From NCBI RefSeq assembly GCF_023746555.1, contig NZ_CP098755.1, positions 2,677,001 through 2,741,000 on the forward strand: a stretch of DNA of 64,000 nt, in the 5' to 3' direction. A model generated the notes under the pieces. The model made no database searches. It saw nothing but the letters and a program-made list of their open reading frames with translations, and had not been told where the DNA came from. Source of the DNA: Brevibacillus ruminantium (GTDB lineage Bacteria; Bacillota; Bacilli; Brevibacillales; Brevibacillaceae). Every line of letters begins with the position of its first letter. Positions within the stretch are counted from its first letter, which is position 1. The position numbers and the translations under genes are program-made. Of the stretch, positions 26,219 to 35,065 are shown one piece after another.

Positions 26219-26776
26219 TTAGGGAGCGGCAGAGTGAATCACTTTAATCTTCTCCTCCAGCTCCCTCATCGTAATCTGGTTCAATTCTGTAAAACCCAAA
26301 TTACGTAAACTGATCATCTTTCCATCGTACACAGGATAGACGCCTTGCCACAGGCCAACTGTACTGTACAGGTCGCTGCCGCTCACTTTTTTCAGAAACA
26401 GGACATATTGTTCAGCAGCTAGCGGGCCGGGATAACGCATGTTTACCGGATCAGCAGGGTCAGGGAGCGGCTCAACGCCTGTACTCATGAGTTTGACTGG
26501 CGCGAGGACATGGCCTTTTAACACTTTTTCAACGCGAACGGTTTGAACAAAATTGACGATCCTGCGTTGACCAATTCTTCCTCCCGTCTCAAAAGTTTGA
26601 TACGACTGATTGGGCCAGCCAAGAATGATCAGATCGCTTTTGACAATCAGCTCCCTCCCATTTGCCACTCTTGTCGGATCAACCTGCAAATCTCCAATTT
26701 CAGGTGTGGCCGAGACAGGAGCAGCCACAACGCTGCTTAGCCAGATGGCGATAATGAGAACATGTTTCTTCCACAT
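26219..26776 (-). CDS. Hypothetical secreted protein, 185 aa
   Basis: A 185-residue protein with a Sec signal peptide (about 1-23, ending VSAT) and a beta-rich exported domain. A segment reading VRVEKVLKGHV and EQYVLFLKK is like the OB-fold or tissue-inhibitor-like domains in some Bacillus exoproteins, but I cannot name a family with confidence. Its ATG lies beyond a weak AGGAGGGC site. It is transcribed away from the tandem carboxypeptidase gene. Confidence 0.7.
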   Translation of the reverse strand: MWKKHVLIIAIWLSSVVAAPVSATPEIGDLQVDPTRVANGRELIVKSDLIILGWPNQSYQTFETGGRIGQRRIVNFVQTVRVEKVLKGHVLAPVKLMSTGVEPLPDPADPVNMRYPGPLAAEQYVLFLKKVSGSDLYSTVGLWQGVYPVYDGKMISLRNLGFTELNQITMRELEEKIKVIHSAAP

Positions 26777-26983
26777 TCGATAGAAGCCCTCCTACAAGTG
26801 GTAAAACCCAATTTTAGTATGATCGACGAGGTGGTTACTATTCCCAAAAAAGCCGAAGAAGAGAATGGACGTTTCCAAATAGTATTGTGGTAATATTCCG
26901 AAAAATGAAGGGAAGTGGTAAAATAAGGTCGGTATGCTTCTAGATCCGGCTACAAGACGAAAAAATAGAAAGAGGAGGGTACT

Positions 26984-29887
26984 ATGAAAAGACTGCTTAC
27001 ACGGTCAGGCTGTTGGCTCCTGATGCTGCTGCTTGTGTTCCAGCTCGCGGCTGTTCCGGCATGGGCCCAAAATGCAGCGACCGCTGCAGAACCACTTACG
27101 GCAAATATCGAACAGTTTTTGGCAGAGCTAAACAAAGATCCGAACAGTATCGGATTGCACACGGGGATCAAGGTCTATGATTTGACAGAGAAAAAGGTAT
27201 TGTATGAACATAATGCGGACAGGACTTATGTACCAGCTTCCAATATGAAAGTGTTTACGACAGTCGCCGGCTTAGATCGACTGGGGCCGGAGTACCAGTG
27301 GAAGACGGAAGTATATGTGACGGGTAAGGCAACGCCGGGAGGAGTGCTGAACGGGGACCTGGTATTAAAGGGCTTCGGCGATCCGAGCCTGAGTGTTGCT
27401 GATTTGCAAAGCATAGCGGAAGGGCTGAAAGAAAAGGGAATCCGGCAGATAAACGGGAGTCTGCTTGTGGACGACAGCTATTTTGATGACATGCGTCTCG
27501 GCTATGGATGGATGTGGGATGATGAGCCATACGGGTACAGCGCCCAGCTCAGTGCGCTCGCTGTACATAAGAATATGGTTACTGTCACGGTTCAGCCTGG
27601 GAAAAAGGCAGGGGAGAAGCCCGTCCTGACGCTAGACCCGGCTACGGATTACCTGCAGGTGCTCAATCAAGTGCAGACAGTTGCAGGGAAGGAAAGCAAG
27701 GTAGCGGTAGAGAGGCCGCGCGGGACGAATACTATCATTTTCAGCGGGACGATTGGTGTCGAAGCTTCTTCTTATGAGGAAGATGTCTCACTGGAAGACC
27801 CGGCCCTTTATGTAGGGGATGTCTGGAAGCAGCGGTTAAGCGCAGCGGGCATCAAACTCCATCCTCAAGTAAAGGTGAGCAAGACATCGGTTACTGACGG
27901 CGTGCCCTTTTACACGCATCTCTCCAAGCCGCTGTCTGAAATCATGATCGAATTAAACAAGGACAGTGACAATTTTTACGCGGAGATGCTGCTCAAAACT
28001 TTGGGTGCCGAAAATGGGAAAGGGTCTGCGGAGGCAGGCAGTGAAGTGGTCAAGGAGGTCTTGAAGCGGGCAGGCGTGGAAAGTGATTATGCCCAAATGG
28101 ACGGTTCCGGGTTGTCTCGCTTTGACTGGATCACGGCGTCGCAAATGGTCGGTCTGCTCTCCTTCGTTCAGAATCAGGAATACAAGGAAGTTTTTGAGCA
28201 GTCTCTCCCGATTGCAGGAGTGGACGGCACGCTGAAAAACCGGTTAAAAGGAACGATTGCCGAAAAGCAAGTGTTTGCCAAGACGGGGTCGATGGGCGGG
28301 GTAAACAGTTTGTCAGGCTACGTAACGGCGAAGAACGGCAACAAGCTGGCATTCTCGATCCTGATCAACGGGATTTACAAGTCTAAGTATGCGCGCGATT
28401 TGCAAGACAAGGTTGCCATTTTACTTGCCTCCTATCCGGATATTCAGACACCGGACGGCTATCAGTCGCCGAAACAGCAGACCTATAAGCTGTCCGCGCT
28501 GTTGGACCCGATTGTCGATGAAGCAAATGCTTCCGGATTGACGGCGGGTATCCTGGTCAAAGCTGTGGAACAGAAAAATAGTGACCCGGCGGGAGCTGTT
28601 TGGTATGAGCACGAAGCAGATACGCTGCTCACACCCGCTTCGAATCTGAAGCTGCTGACGACGGCAACGGCCCTGACGCAGTTAGGCAGTGATTATCAAT
28701 ACAAAACAGAAATGTACGGCAGTGCGGCAATTCCAGCGAATGGTGTCTTCCAGGGGGACTTGTATCTCAAAGGGTATGGCGACCCCACTTTGCATACCGA
28801 AGACAAGCTGAAGGTGCAGGATGGTGTGTCCGTAGAGTCCATCGCAAAATGGCTAAAGGAACAAGGAGTCAAACGGATTAATGGCAACCTGATCCTGGAC
28901 GAAGGGTACTTTGATCAGGAGAGGCTCGGATTGGGCTGGGCCTGGGATGATGAGAGCTATTACTACAATCCGCTGCTCGGAGCGTTGGCATTGAATCGCG
29001 GAACCGTGATGATCGAGTTTGAGCCCGCCAGCCGCGTTGGTGAAAAAGTACCGATCAATCTGTTGCCCAAGACGAAATATGTAACAGTGATCAACGAGGC
29101 GAAAACGGTTGGCGCCGATCAGCCGAATACCTTTGCCATCGAGCGTGATCGCGGAACCAATACGATCAGGGTGAGCGGCAACTTGCCGGTGGGAACAGCA
29201 GCAGATTACGAGCGCGTACCTGTTGAAAACCCTGCCCTGTATGTAGGTACCGTTCTTCGGGAGACCCTGGAGCGCGAAGGCATCACTTTTGCCGGCAACA
29301 GTACCGTTTCGATCGGTATCGTTCCATCCCAAGCAGTAAAATGGACCGAGTTTACCTCCAGACCACTCGCCGAAATTGTCACCTATCTGAACAAGCGAAG
29401 TGACAATTTCTACGCCGAAATGCTGCTGAAAACACTGGGAGCTGTGAAGAAAAACGAAGGCAGTGCTTCAGCAGGAGCCGAAGTGGTAGCAGAAACGCTT
29501 GGCCCGCTAGGTATTGAAACCAATTTTGACATGATTGACGGCTCTGGTTTGACTCGCTACAACTTGATCTCTGCCCGCCATATTGCCGGGGTGCTGGAGG
29601 CCATGACGGCGAGCTCTGTCTTTACCGAGTACTTTGATTCCTTGCCCATAGCAGGCGTGGATGGCACACTGACCAGTCGCATGAAGGAAACGGCGGCTGC
29701 CAACAACGCACGGGCAAAAACCGGTACCCTGACTGGCGTGAGCAGTCTTTCCGGGTATGTCGAGACCAAGGATGGCCAGAAGCTGGTTTTCTCCATCATG
29801 ATTAATGGGTATAAACCAAAGGGCGCCGGATTTATGACAGGATTGCAAGACCGGATTGTCGAGGCACTTGCGGAGTATGAGGAATGA
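26984..29887 (+). CDS. Tandem PBP4/S13-type D-alanyl-D-alanine carboxypeptidase
   Basis: A 967-residue secreted penicillin-binding protein with a signal peptide (about 1-28, AWAQ) and two complete peptidase S13 domains. Domain 1 (about 40-490): SNMK with Ser86, SDN at 328-330, KTG at 433-435. Domain 2 (about 500-967): SNLK with Ser553, SDN at 806-808, KTG at 912-914. Normal S13 proteins (DacB/DacC, PBP4a) have one domain of about 450-490 residues. It should trim or cleave peptidoglycan stem peptides. All catalytic residues are kept in both halves. ATG after AAAGAGGAGGGTACT. Terminator downstream. Confidence 0.93.
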   Translation: MKRLLTRSGCWLLMLLLVFQLAAVPAWAQNAATAAEPLTANIEQFLAELNKDPNSIGLHTGIKVYDLTEKKVLYEHNADRTYVPASNMKVFTTVAGLDRLGPEYQWKTEVYVTGKATPGGVLNGDLVLKGFGDPSLSVADLQSIAEGLKEKGIRQINGSLLVDDSYFDDMRLGYGWMWDDEPYGYSAQLSALAVHKNMVTVTVQPGKKAGEKPVLTLDPATDYLQVLNQVQTVAGKESKVAVERPRGTNTIIFSGTIGVEASSYEEDVSLEDPALYVGDVWKQRLSAAGIKLHPQVKVSKTSVTDGVPFYTHLSKPLSEIMIELNKDSDNFYAEMLLKTLGAENGKGSAEAGSEVVKEVLKRAGVESDYAQMDGSGLSRFDWITASQMVGLLSFVQNQEYKEVFEQSLPIAGVDGTLKNRLKGTIAEKQVFAKTGSMGGVNSLSGYVTAKNGNKLAFSILINGIYKSKYARDLQDKVAILLASYPDIQTPDGYQSPKQQTYKLSALLDPIVDEANASGLTAGILVKAVEQKNSDPAGAVWYEHEADTLLTPASNLKLLTTATALTQLGSDYQYKTEMYGSAAIPANGVFQGDLYLKGYGDPTLHTEDKLKVQDGVSVESIAKWLKEQGVKRINGNLILDEGYFDQERLGLGWAWDDESYYYNPLLGALALNRGTVMIEFEPASRVGEKVPINLLPKTKYVTVINEAKTVGADQPNTFAIERDRGTNTIRVSGNLPVGTAADYERVPVENPALYVGTVLRETLEREGITFAGNSTVSIGIVPSQAVKWTEFTSRPLAEIVTYLNKRSDNFYAEMLLKTLGAVKKNEGSASAGAEVVAETLGPLGIETNFDMIDGSGLTRYNLISARHIAGVLEAMTASSVFTEYFDSLPIAGVDGTLTSRMKETAAANNARAKTGTLTGVSSLSGYVETKDGQKLVFSIMINGYKPKGAGFMTGLQDRIVEALAEYEE

Positions 29888-29911
29888 TATAGCCTTAGAT
29901 GGCAAGCATGA

Positions 29912-29941
29912 CAAAAGGGCAGTTACTCAGCTGTCCTTTTT
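29912..29941 (+). terminator. Terminator after the tandem S13 gene
   Basis: AAAGGGCAG pairs with CTGTCCTTT (one wobble) and is followed by T. Confidence 0.75.
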
Positions 29942-30131
29942 CTATTTTCCAGCGAGATGTAATGCGAAAAGTTATCTTTATTGACTGATCTGTTCATTTC
30001 ACACACGTGGACTTTCTTCCAGCAGATTAGGCAACTGACGGTGTCGGCTAGTTCCACTGGTACATATCTATATTCAGAAAAGTGGAGACCCGGAGTAGCA
30101 TAAACGCGAAGAGAGAGGGCGTGAGTGTGAG

Positions 30132-31193
30132 GTGAGTGCAAAGCGATTTGATTCTATGCGGTTGGAACGATTGGCAACAGAAATGTTGATACGGGCGGGA
30201 GTTTCTCCACGACATGCGGAGACTGTCGCCCGTTCGCTCGTCCATGCCGATTTACGTGCGATCCACTCTCACGGGATGGCTCGCCTGGCTGTTTACCTGA
30301 AAAGAGTAGAACAAGGCTTGATTGACCTTGACCAAGAGCCTTCCATCCACAAACAAGCAGGAGCGACTGCAATCGTCAATGGGAAGAACCACTTGGGGGC
30401 TGTCGTGGGAGAAGCAGCCTTGCAGACTGCGCTGGAGCTGGCTGAACAATATGGCATTGGGGTGGTTGGCGTGGCAGCCTCCAATCACTTTGGCGCTTGC
30501 TCCTATTACGCGGAGCAAGCAGTAGAAAAGGGCTACATTTTGATACTCATGTCAAATGCACCGAAGTCGATGGCGCCAACAGGAGGGGTTCGTCCCTTTT
30601 TTGGTTCCAATCCAATAGCCGCAGGTATTCCCACAGGTGTAGAACCCCCTTTTTTGCTCGATATGGCGACTGCGGTGGCTGCACGCGGGAAAATTGCCCT
30701 TGCTGCCCAAAAAGGAGAAGCCATTCCCCAGGGATGGGCGATTGATGAACGGGGTCGTGATACAACTGATCCTGTTCAAGCGTTGCGCGGGGCCCTCTTG
30801 CCGATCGCAGGTGCAAAAGGCTACGGCCTCTCCATGTTGGTTGATATTCTGTGCGGACTTTTAACGGGTGCCGGCTATGGACCAGACGTTCACAGTCTGT
30901 ACGAAAACGATTTTTTTCCACAAAACGTGGGTCATCTTTTTTTGACGCTGCGGATCGAGAATTTTATGCCGCTCGCACTCTTCCAACAACAGATGGATAC
31001 CTACATCCGTCAAATCAAAGCGGAACCCAAAATGGAAGGGCAAGATGAGATCCTGATTCCGGGGGAAAAAGAGTGGCGAACAGCCGCAGAAAGAAGGACA
31101 AACGGCATCCCGCTCCCTGATGAGATCGCTCTTGAACTGGAAACGATATGCGCGAAATATCAGTTGACGCTGGAAGAAGCCCGCATCCAATGA
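30132..31193 (+). CDS. Ldh-family (malate/lactate dehydrogenase type 2) oxidoreductase
   Basis: A 353-residue NAD(P)-dependent oxidoreductase of the YlbC/YjmC/AllD group, distinct from classic LDH/MDH. Features are HSHGMARLAVYLKR near residue 45 with the catalytic His, the NGKNHLGAVVGEAAL segment, ASNHFGACSYYAEQA near 117-131 and SNPIAAGIPTG. Members reduce or oxidise 2-hydroxy acids such as malate, ureidoglycolate or sulfolactate; the substrate here is open. GTG 30132 has only a GAGAGAGGGC-type site; an alternative ATG lies at 30156. Confidence 0.85.
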   Translation: MSAKRFDSMRLERLATEMLIRAGVSPRHAETVARSLVHADLRAIHSHGMARLAVYLKRVEQGLIDLDQEPSIHKQAGATAIVNGKNHLGAVVGEAALQTALELAEQYGIGVVGVAASNHFGACSYYAEQAVEKGYILILMSNAPKSMAPTGGVRPFFGSNPIAAGIPTGVEPPFLLDMATAVAARGKIALAAQKGEAIPQGWAIDERGRDTTDPVQALRGALLPIAGAKGYGLSMLVDILCGLLTGAGYGPDVHSLYENDFFPQNVGHLFLTLRIENFMPLALFQQQMDTYIRQIKAEPKMEGQDEILIPGEKEWRTAAERRTNGIPLPDEIALELETICAKYQLTLEEARIQ

Positions 31194-31252
31194 CAAGGAC
31201 AAAAGACCAGTCATAGACTGTATGGAAAAAGGAATGGGAGGGGGAGTTTCTG

Positions 31253-31645
31253 ATGCTGCGACACATGTGCAAAGGGAAAATTCATAGGGCTACTGTCACT
31301 CAGGCAGAACTGGACTATGTCGGGAGCATTACGATTGACAGTACACTTATGAAAGAAGCCAATATTCTGCCTTATGAAATCGTCCAGATCACCAGTCTGA
31401 GAAATGCGACCCGCTGGAAGACGTATGCGCTCCCGGCGACTGCCGGTTCAGGTAAAATATGCCTGAATGGACCGCCCGCCCATCTGTTTCAGCCTGGCGA
31501 TCTGGTCATTATTTTAAGCATGGGCATGTACACAGAAGAAGAAGCGAGCCAGCTTGTGCCGCGGGTTGTGTTTGTCGACGAGCAAAACCGGATCACCGGG
31601 GTTGAAGACCACCATCTGATTACGAATGGAGTGGACATCCAATAA
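31253..31645 (+). CDS. panD: Aspartate 1-decarboxylase PanD
   Basis: A 130-residue pyruvoyl enzyme that makes beta-alanine for pantothenate and coenzyme A. The self-cleavage site Gly24-Ser25 is in YVGSITID; Lys9-type and Tyr residues of the family are present (KIHRATVTQAELDY), followed by GSGKICLNGPPAHLFQPGD. Length is usual. ATG after GGGAGGGGGAGTTTCTG. panB and panC are not adjacent, so this copy is isolated. Confidence 0.93.
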   Translation: MLRHMCKGKIHRATVTQAELDYVGSITIDSTLMKEANILPYEIVQITSLRNATRWKTYALPATAGSGKICLNGPPAHLFQPGDLVIILSMGMYTEEEASQLVPRVVFVDEQNRITGVEDHHLITNGVDIQ

Positions 31646-31683
31646 AACCGCCAAATGTTGGGAAGTGGAGAAAACATCAGGTT

Positions 31684-32373
31684 ATGCTGAAGGAAAAGCG
31701 CTTAGGAAAATACCTCCCTGACACGGTTTTATTTGAGCCGAAAGCACTCTGGGACCATGTCAGGAAGTACGGCTCCGTTATCCTAAAGCCTTCCGGAGGC
31801 GGTGGCGGAGCAGGCATTATCAAGCTTACCAGGCTGAAGAATGGACATTATCGGGTTCATTCCGGACATGAGAGAAAAGAGATTGCAGGCAAATCCGCTG
31901 TCCTTGCCCATATCCGTTCGCGGTTTCGTCCCAAGCCTTATTTGATTCAACCGTATCTGTCCCTTGGCAGGATCAATGGAAGACCTTTCGATGTGCGTGT
32001 CATGCTTCAACGAAAAAAGGAAGGGCCATGGGTGGTAACCGGTTGGTTAGCTAAGCAGGCTGGACCGGGCTTCGTTGTGACCAATGTGGCCAGGAGCAGG
32101 GGCAAAGTCTTACCTTTGACTGCGGCTGTAGCAAAGTCCAACTGTAAGGTGTCTCCGGAGCTTTGGGATGAGATGAAAGAGATGTCGATCCTTGTTGGTG
32201 AAAGACTTGGAAAACAGTATCCCAGCTTACGCATGATTGGTCTTGATTTAGGGATCGATGTGAATGGTCGGCCGTGGATCATCGAAGCCAATTTTCGCCC
32301 ATCTCTTTCCTTGTTTAAAAAACTTCCGGATTTGCGTGCGTATCGACGGATCAAGCGCCATCGAAATCAGTAA
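31684..32373 (+). CDS. YheC/YheD-like ATP-grasp protein
   Basis: A 229-residue protein covering the ATP-grasp part of YheC/YheD spore-coat-associated proteins. The Gly-rich loop LKPSGGGGGAGI is at about 36-47, RPFDVRVMLQR near 101-111, and the metal-binding end DVNGRPWIIEANFRPS near 194-209. Many YheC/YheD proteins are about 350-450 residues with an extra N-terminal domain; this one has only the ATP-grasp core. The substrate is unknown. ATG start with a distant GGAAGTGGAG site, so translation may be weak. Confidence 0.8.
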   Translation: MLKEKRLGKYLPDTVLFEPKALWDHVRKYGSVILKPSGGGGGAGIIKLTRLKNGHYRVHSGHERKEIAGKSAVLAHIRSRFRPKPYLIQPYLSLGRINGRPFDVRVMLQRKKEGPWVVTGWLAKQAGPGFVVTNVARSRGKVLPLTAAVAKSNCKVSPELWDEMKEMSILVGERLGKQYPSLRMIGLDLGIDVNGRPWIIEANFRPSLSLFKKLPDLRAYRRIKRHRNQ

Positions 32374-32445
32374 ATGCCAGCCACTTGTCGACCGGACAGA
32401 CAAGTGGTTATTTTTCGTTCGATTGAATAAATTGAAAATTCGTGA

Positions 32446-32473
32446 TTGTAAAGGAATTAAAAATAGTTATAAT
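32446..32473 (+). promoter_or_regulatory. Sigma-A-type promoter of the iclR-pxp operon
   Basis: TTGTAA (32446-32451) and a perfect TATAAT (32468-32473) are 16 nt apart, upstream of the IclR gene. Confidence 0.6.
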
Positions 32474-32493
32474 GAGTCTTATATATGTAAAAA

Positions 32494-32520
32494 CGGAACT
32501 CTAGTTCCGATATTCGGAAC
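32494..32520 (+). promoter_or_regulatory. Triple half-site operator before the IclR gene
   Basis: Three half-sites alternate in direction: CGGAAC (32494), GTTCCG (32504) and CGGAAC (32515). They form two overlapping perfect palindromes, CGGAACT-CT-AGTTCCG and GTTCCGA-TAT-TCGGAAC. The site lies just downstream of the promoter and touches the ribosome site, a layout suited to repression by the IclR protein. Confidence 0.7.
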
Positions 32521-32532
32521 GGAGGTGTGGAT

Positions 32533-33315
32533 TTGACTGAAACCAATCGCACTGTCTTAAAAGCATTGGAATTGCTTCATTTGTTTCTGACCCATCCGCA
32601 ATTGACCCTGTTTGAAGCGGTCAAAATATCTGGCCAGCCTAAGACCTCTGTCTATCGCATGTTGCTTTCACTGGAAGAAGGCGGATTATTGCGGCGGACT
32701 TCTGATGGTGCGTTTGAATTGGGATTAGGCTTTTTACAATATGGACAAGCTGTTGCAGAGCGCTTGGATATCCGCAAGGTGGCACTCCCCATCATGAAAA
32801 AACTGAACGAAGAGATTGGAGAGGCGGTCAATCTGATTGTACGTGACGGTGAAGAGGCAATTTATGTGGAAAAAGTGGATACCAAGGAACCCGTTCGCGT
32901 TTACACCGCCATCGGCAGAAGGGCACCGATGTACGGAGGAGCATGTCCCCGTGTCTTGCTTACCTTTATGCCCGAAAAAGAACAGCAGGAATACCTGGCG
33001 AGGGTAGATCTCCAGCCAATCGCTAACAACACCATCACGGAGCTGGACGTCCTTCGCCGGGTTTTGGAGGTAGACAAAAAAAACGGATATACCGTCAGCC
33101 ACTCAGAGCTGTTTAATTATACATCTGCCGTGGGCGCGCCCATTTTTGATCATATGAACCGGGCGATTGCCGGGATCAGTATCGTCGGACCTACCACTCG
33201 GTACGCAGATGAACGAATCCCGTTGCTGGCCGAAAAAACGATGGAAGCGGCCAGAGAAATATCCCGTCAGCTTGGCTGGATCGAACAGAGAAGAGGGAGG
33301 GGAGGCAGCCAATGA
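32533..33315 (+). CDS. IclR-family regulator of the 5-oxoprolinase operon (KipR-like)
   Basis: A 260-residue regulator. The N-terminal winged helix (about 8-65; KALELLHLFLTHPQLTLFEA and TSVYRMLLSLEEGGLL) is followed by an IclR effector domain (about 80-250; RRAPMYGGACPRVLLTF and GAPIFDHMNRAIAGISIVGP). It overlaps pxpB by four bases and likely represses the operon in response to 5-oxoproline or a related molecule, as KipR does for the kip operon of Bacillus subtilis. TTG 32533 is spaced from GGAGGTG; GTG 32527 is an alternative. Confidence 0.88.
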   Translation: MTETNRTVLKALELLHLFLTHPQLTLFEAVKISGQPKTSVYRMLLSLEEGGLLRRTSDGAFELGLGFLQYGQAVAERLDIRKVALPIMKKLNEEIGEAVNLIVRDGEEAIYVEKVDTKEPVRVYTAIGRRAPMYGGACPRVLLTFMPEKEQQEYLARVDLQPIANNTITELDVLRRVLEVDKKNGYTVSHSELFNYTSAVGAPIFDHMNRAIAGISIVGPTTRYADERIPLLAEKTMEAAREISRQLGWIEQRRGRGGSQ

Positions 33316-34049
33316 GCGACATCTACATGGAACCACTCGGCGAACAGGCAATCATCATCCGCTTCGGTACCGTAATCGACCAGAACACACATGAAAAAGT
33401 AAGGAAATTCGCGGCCTGGATGGATCGCTTCCCCATACCGGGGATGGTGGAGTACATTCCAGCCTATACCACGGTAACGGTTTTTTATGATCCACTTGCC
33501 GTCATGGACGGAAAGCGTCTCGACCCTCATACGCAAGATCAAATGCTCTCACCCTATGAGCGGGTAAAAAGAATGCTGCATGAAGCCTTGGAGCAGTCTT
33601 CCGATATTCGGCCAGCCGCCGGCAATATCGTGGAGATTCCTGTGTTATACGGGGGAGAAATGGGACCAGACCTCGCTGAAGTAGCAGCTTATCACCAAAT
33701 CAGCGAGGAAGAAGTGATTCGCATCCATTCACAGGGAGAGTATCAGGTCTTTATGATCGGCTTCGCCCCTGGATTTCCTTACATAGGCGGGATGTCCGAG
33801 AAAATTGCGACGCCGCGGAAAAAAAGTCCACGTCTGCGAATTCCCAGCGGCTCTGTCGGTATCGCCGGCACGCAGACCGGCATTTATCCGCTGGAGACTC
33901 CCGGTGGCTGGCAAATCATCGGAAGGTCTCCGGTCAGTTTGTTTCGGCCCAATCACAATCCTCCCAGTTTGCTGCAAGCAGGAGATTACGTGCGTTTTAT
34001 CCCCATCTCCAGGGAAGCGTACGAGGCGTATAAGGAGGAAGAATCATGA
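33312..34049 (+). CDS. pxpB: 5-oxoprolinase subunit PxpB (KipI family)
   Basis: A 245-residue subunit of the ATP-dependent 5-oxoprolinase PxpABC, which opens 5-oxoproline to glutamate. The family signature MIGFAPGFPYIGGM is at about 144-157 and LRIPSGSVGIAGTQTGIYP-like region follows (reads RLRIPSGSVGIAG). In Bacillus subtilis the orthologue KipI also inhibits the sporulation kinase KinA. The ATGA overlap with the regulator and four-base overlap with pxpC indicate translational coupling. Confidence 0.93.
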   Translation: MSDIYMEPLGEQAIIIRFGTVIDQNTHEKVRKFAAWMDRFPIPGMVEYIPAYTTVTVFYDPLAVMDGKRLDPHTQDQMLSPYERVKRMLHEALEQSSDIRPAAGNIVEIPVLYGGEMGPDLAEVAAYHQISEEEVIRIHSQGEYQVFMIGFAPGFPYIGGMSEKIATPRKKSPRLRIPSGSVGIAGTQTGIYPLETPGGWQIIGRSPVSLFRPNHNPPSLLQAGDYVRFIPISREAYEAYKEEES

Positions 34050-35053
34050 TGCTCAAAGTCATTAGACCCGGCCTTCTTACCTCCATGCAGGATGGCGGCC
34101 GGACGGGCTTTCAAAAACATGGAGTCATTGTAAGCGGCGTGATGGACCCCTTTGCCCACAGGATTGCCAATCTTCTGGTTGGGAATGAGGGGAACGAAGC
34201 GACCTTGGAATTGAGTTTGATGGGCGATGCTTGGGAAGCAACCGAGCATGTACTTCTTGCAATCTGCGGAGCAGATATGAATCCAATGGCAGATGGCGTG
34301 CCGTTGCCGATGTGGAAACCAGTCTGGATTCGAGCGGGCACCATGATCAAATTCAGCGGCTGCAGGCGCGGGGCACGAGCCTACGTGGCCATTGCCGGAG
34401 GCTTTCAGGTTCCTCTGGTGATGAACAGCCGGTCTACCTATTTGCGTGCGGGTATTGGCGGATACCAAGGCCGCGCCTTGCAAAAAGGAGACGAACTCAA
34501 AGCCGAAGCACCCTCCGAGCGATCCCAAAAACTTTTTGACTATCTTGAGAAACATGCGGAGGGGCGTACATTTTATGCGCCCGACTGGGGCATCGCTGCA
34601 GAGCTCTTTCCCCGCTATGACGCAAGTCCAGTCATCCGGGTAATCAGAGGGAATCAATATGACTGGTTTACCGAGAAAAGCCGGCAAGACTTTTTCCAGA
34701 AGGGCTTTCGGGTAAACACCCAATCAGACCGGATGGGATATCGGCTGGATGGACCTGTTTTGGAGCGGATCGAATCCGACCGGGAATTAATTTCGGAAGC
34801 GGTGACCTTTGGTACTGTACAAGTCCCGGCAGAAGGCAATCCCATCGTACTTTTGGCCGATCGCCAGACAACCGGTGGATACCCTAAAATCGCCCAGATT
34901 GTCAGTGCGGATTTACCGTTAATTGCCCAGACAAAACCGGGGGACACTCTTTATTTTCGGGAAATCGCCCATCAGGAGGCGGAAAGGCTGCTGTTTGAAA
35001 GAGAGCAGTTAATCCAGCAGGCCAAGCTGGGTATCCAACTTAAATACATGTAG
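34046..35053 (+). CDS. pxpC: 5-oxoprolinase subunit PxpC (KipA family)
   Basis: A 335-residue biotin-dependent-carboxylase-like subunit of 5-oxoprolinase. It opens with the family motif VIRPGLLTSMQDGGRTGFQ (residues 4-22), contains SGVMDPFAHRIANLLVGN and the C-terminal LLADRQTTGGYPKIAQI (about 271-287). Length fits KipA. ATG 34046 overlaps the pxpB stop and has AAGGAGGAAG upstream. Confidence 0.93.
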   Translation: MMLKVIRPGLLTSMQDGGRTGFQKHGVIVSGVMDPFAHRIANLLVGNEGNEATLELSLMGDAWEATEHVLLAICGADMNPMADGVPLPMWKPVWIRAGTMIKFSGCRRGARAYVAIAGGFQVPLVMNSRSTYLRAGIGGYQGRALQKGDELKAEAPSERSQKLFDYLEKHAEGRTFYAPDWGIAAELFPRYDASPVIRVIRGNQYDWFTEKSRQDFFQKGFRVNTQSDRMGYRLDGPVLERIESDRELISEAVTFGTVQVPAEGNPIVLLADRQTTGGYPKIAQIVSADLPLIAQTKPGDTLYFREIAHQEAERLLFEREQLIQQAKLGIQLKYM

Positions 35054-35065
35054 GAGGCGGAGAAC

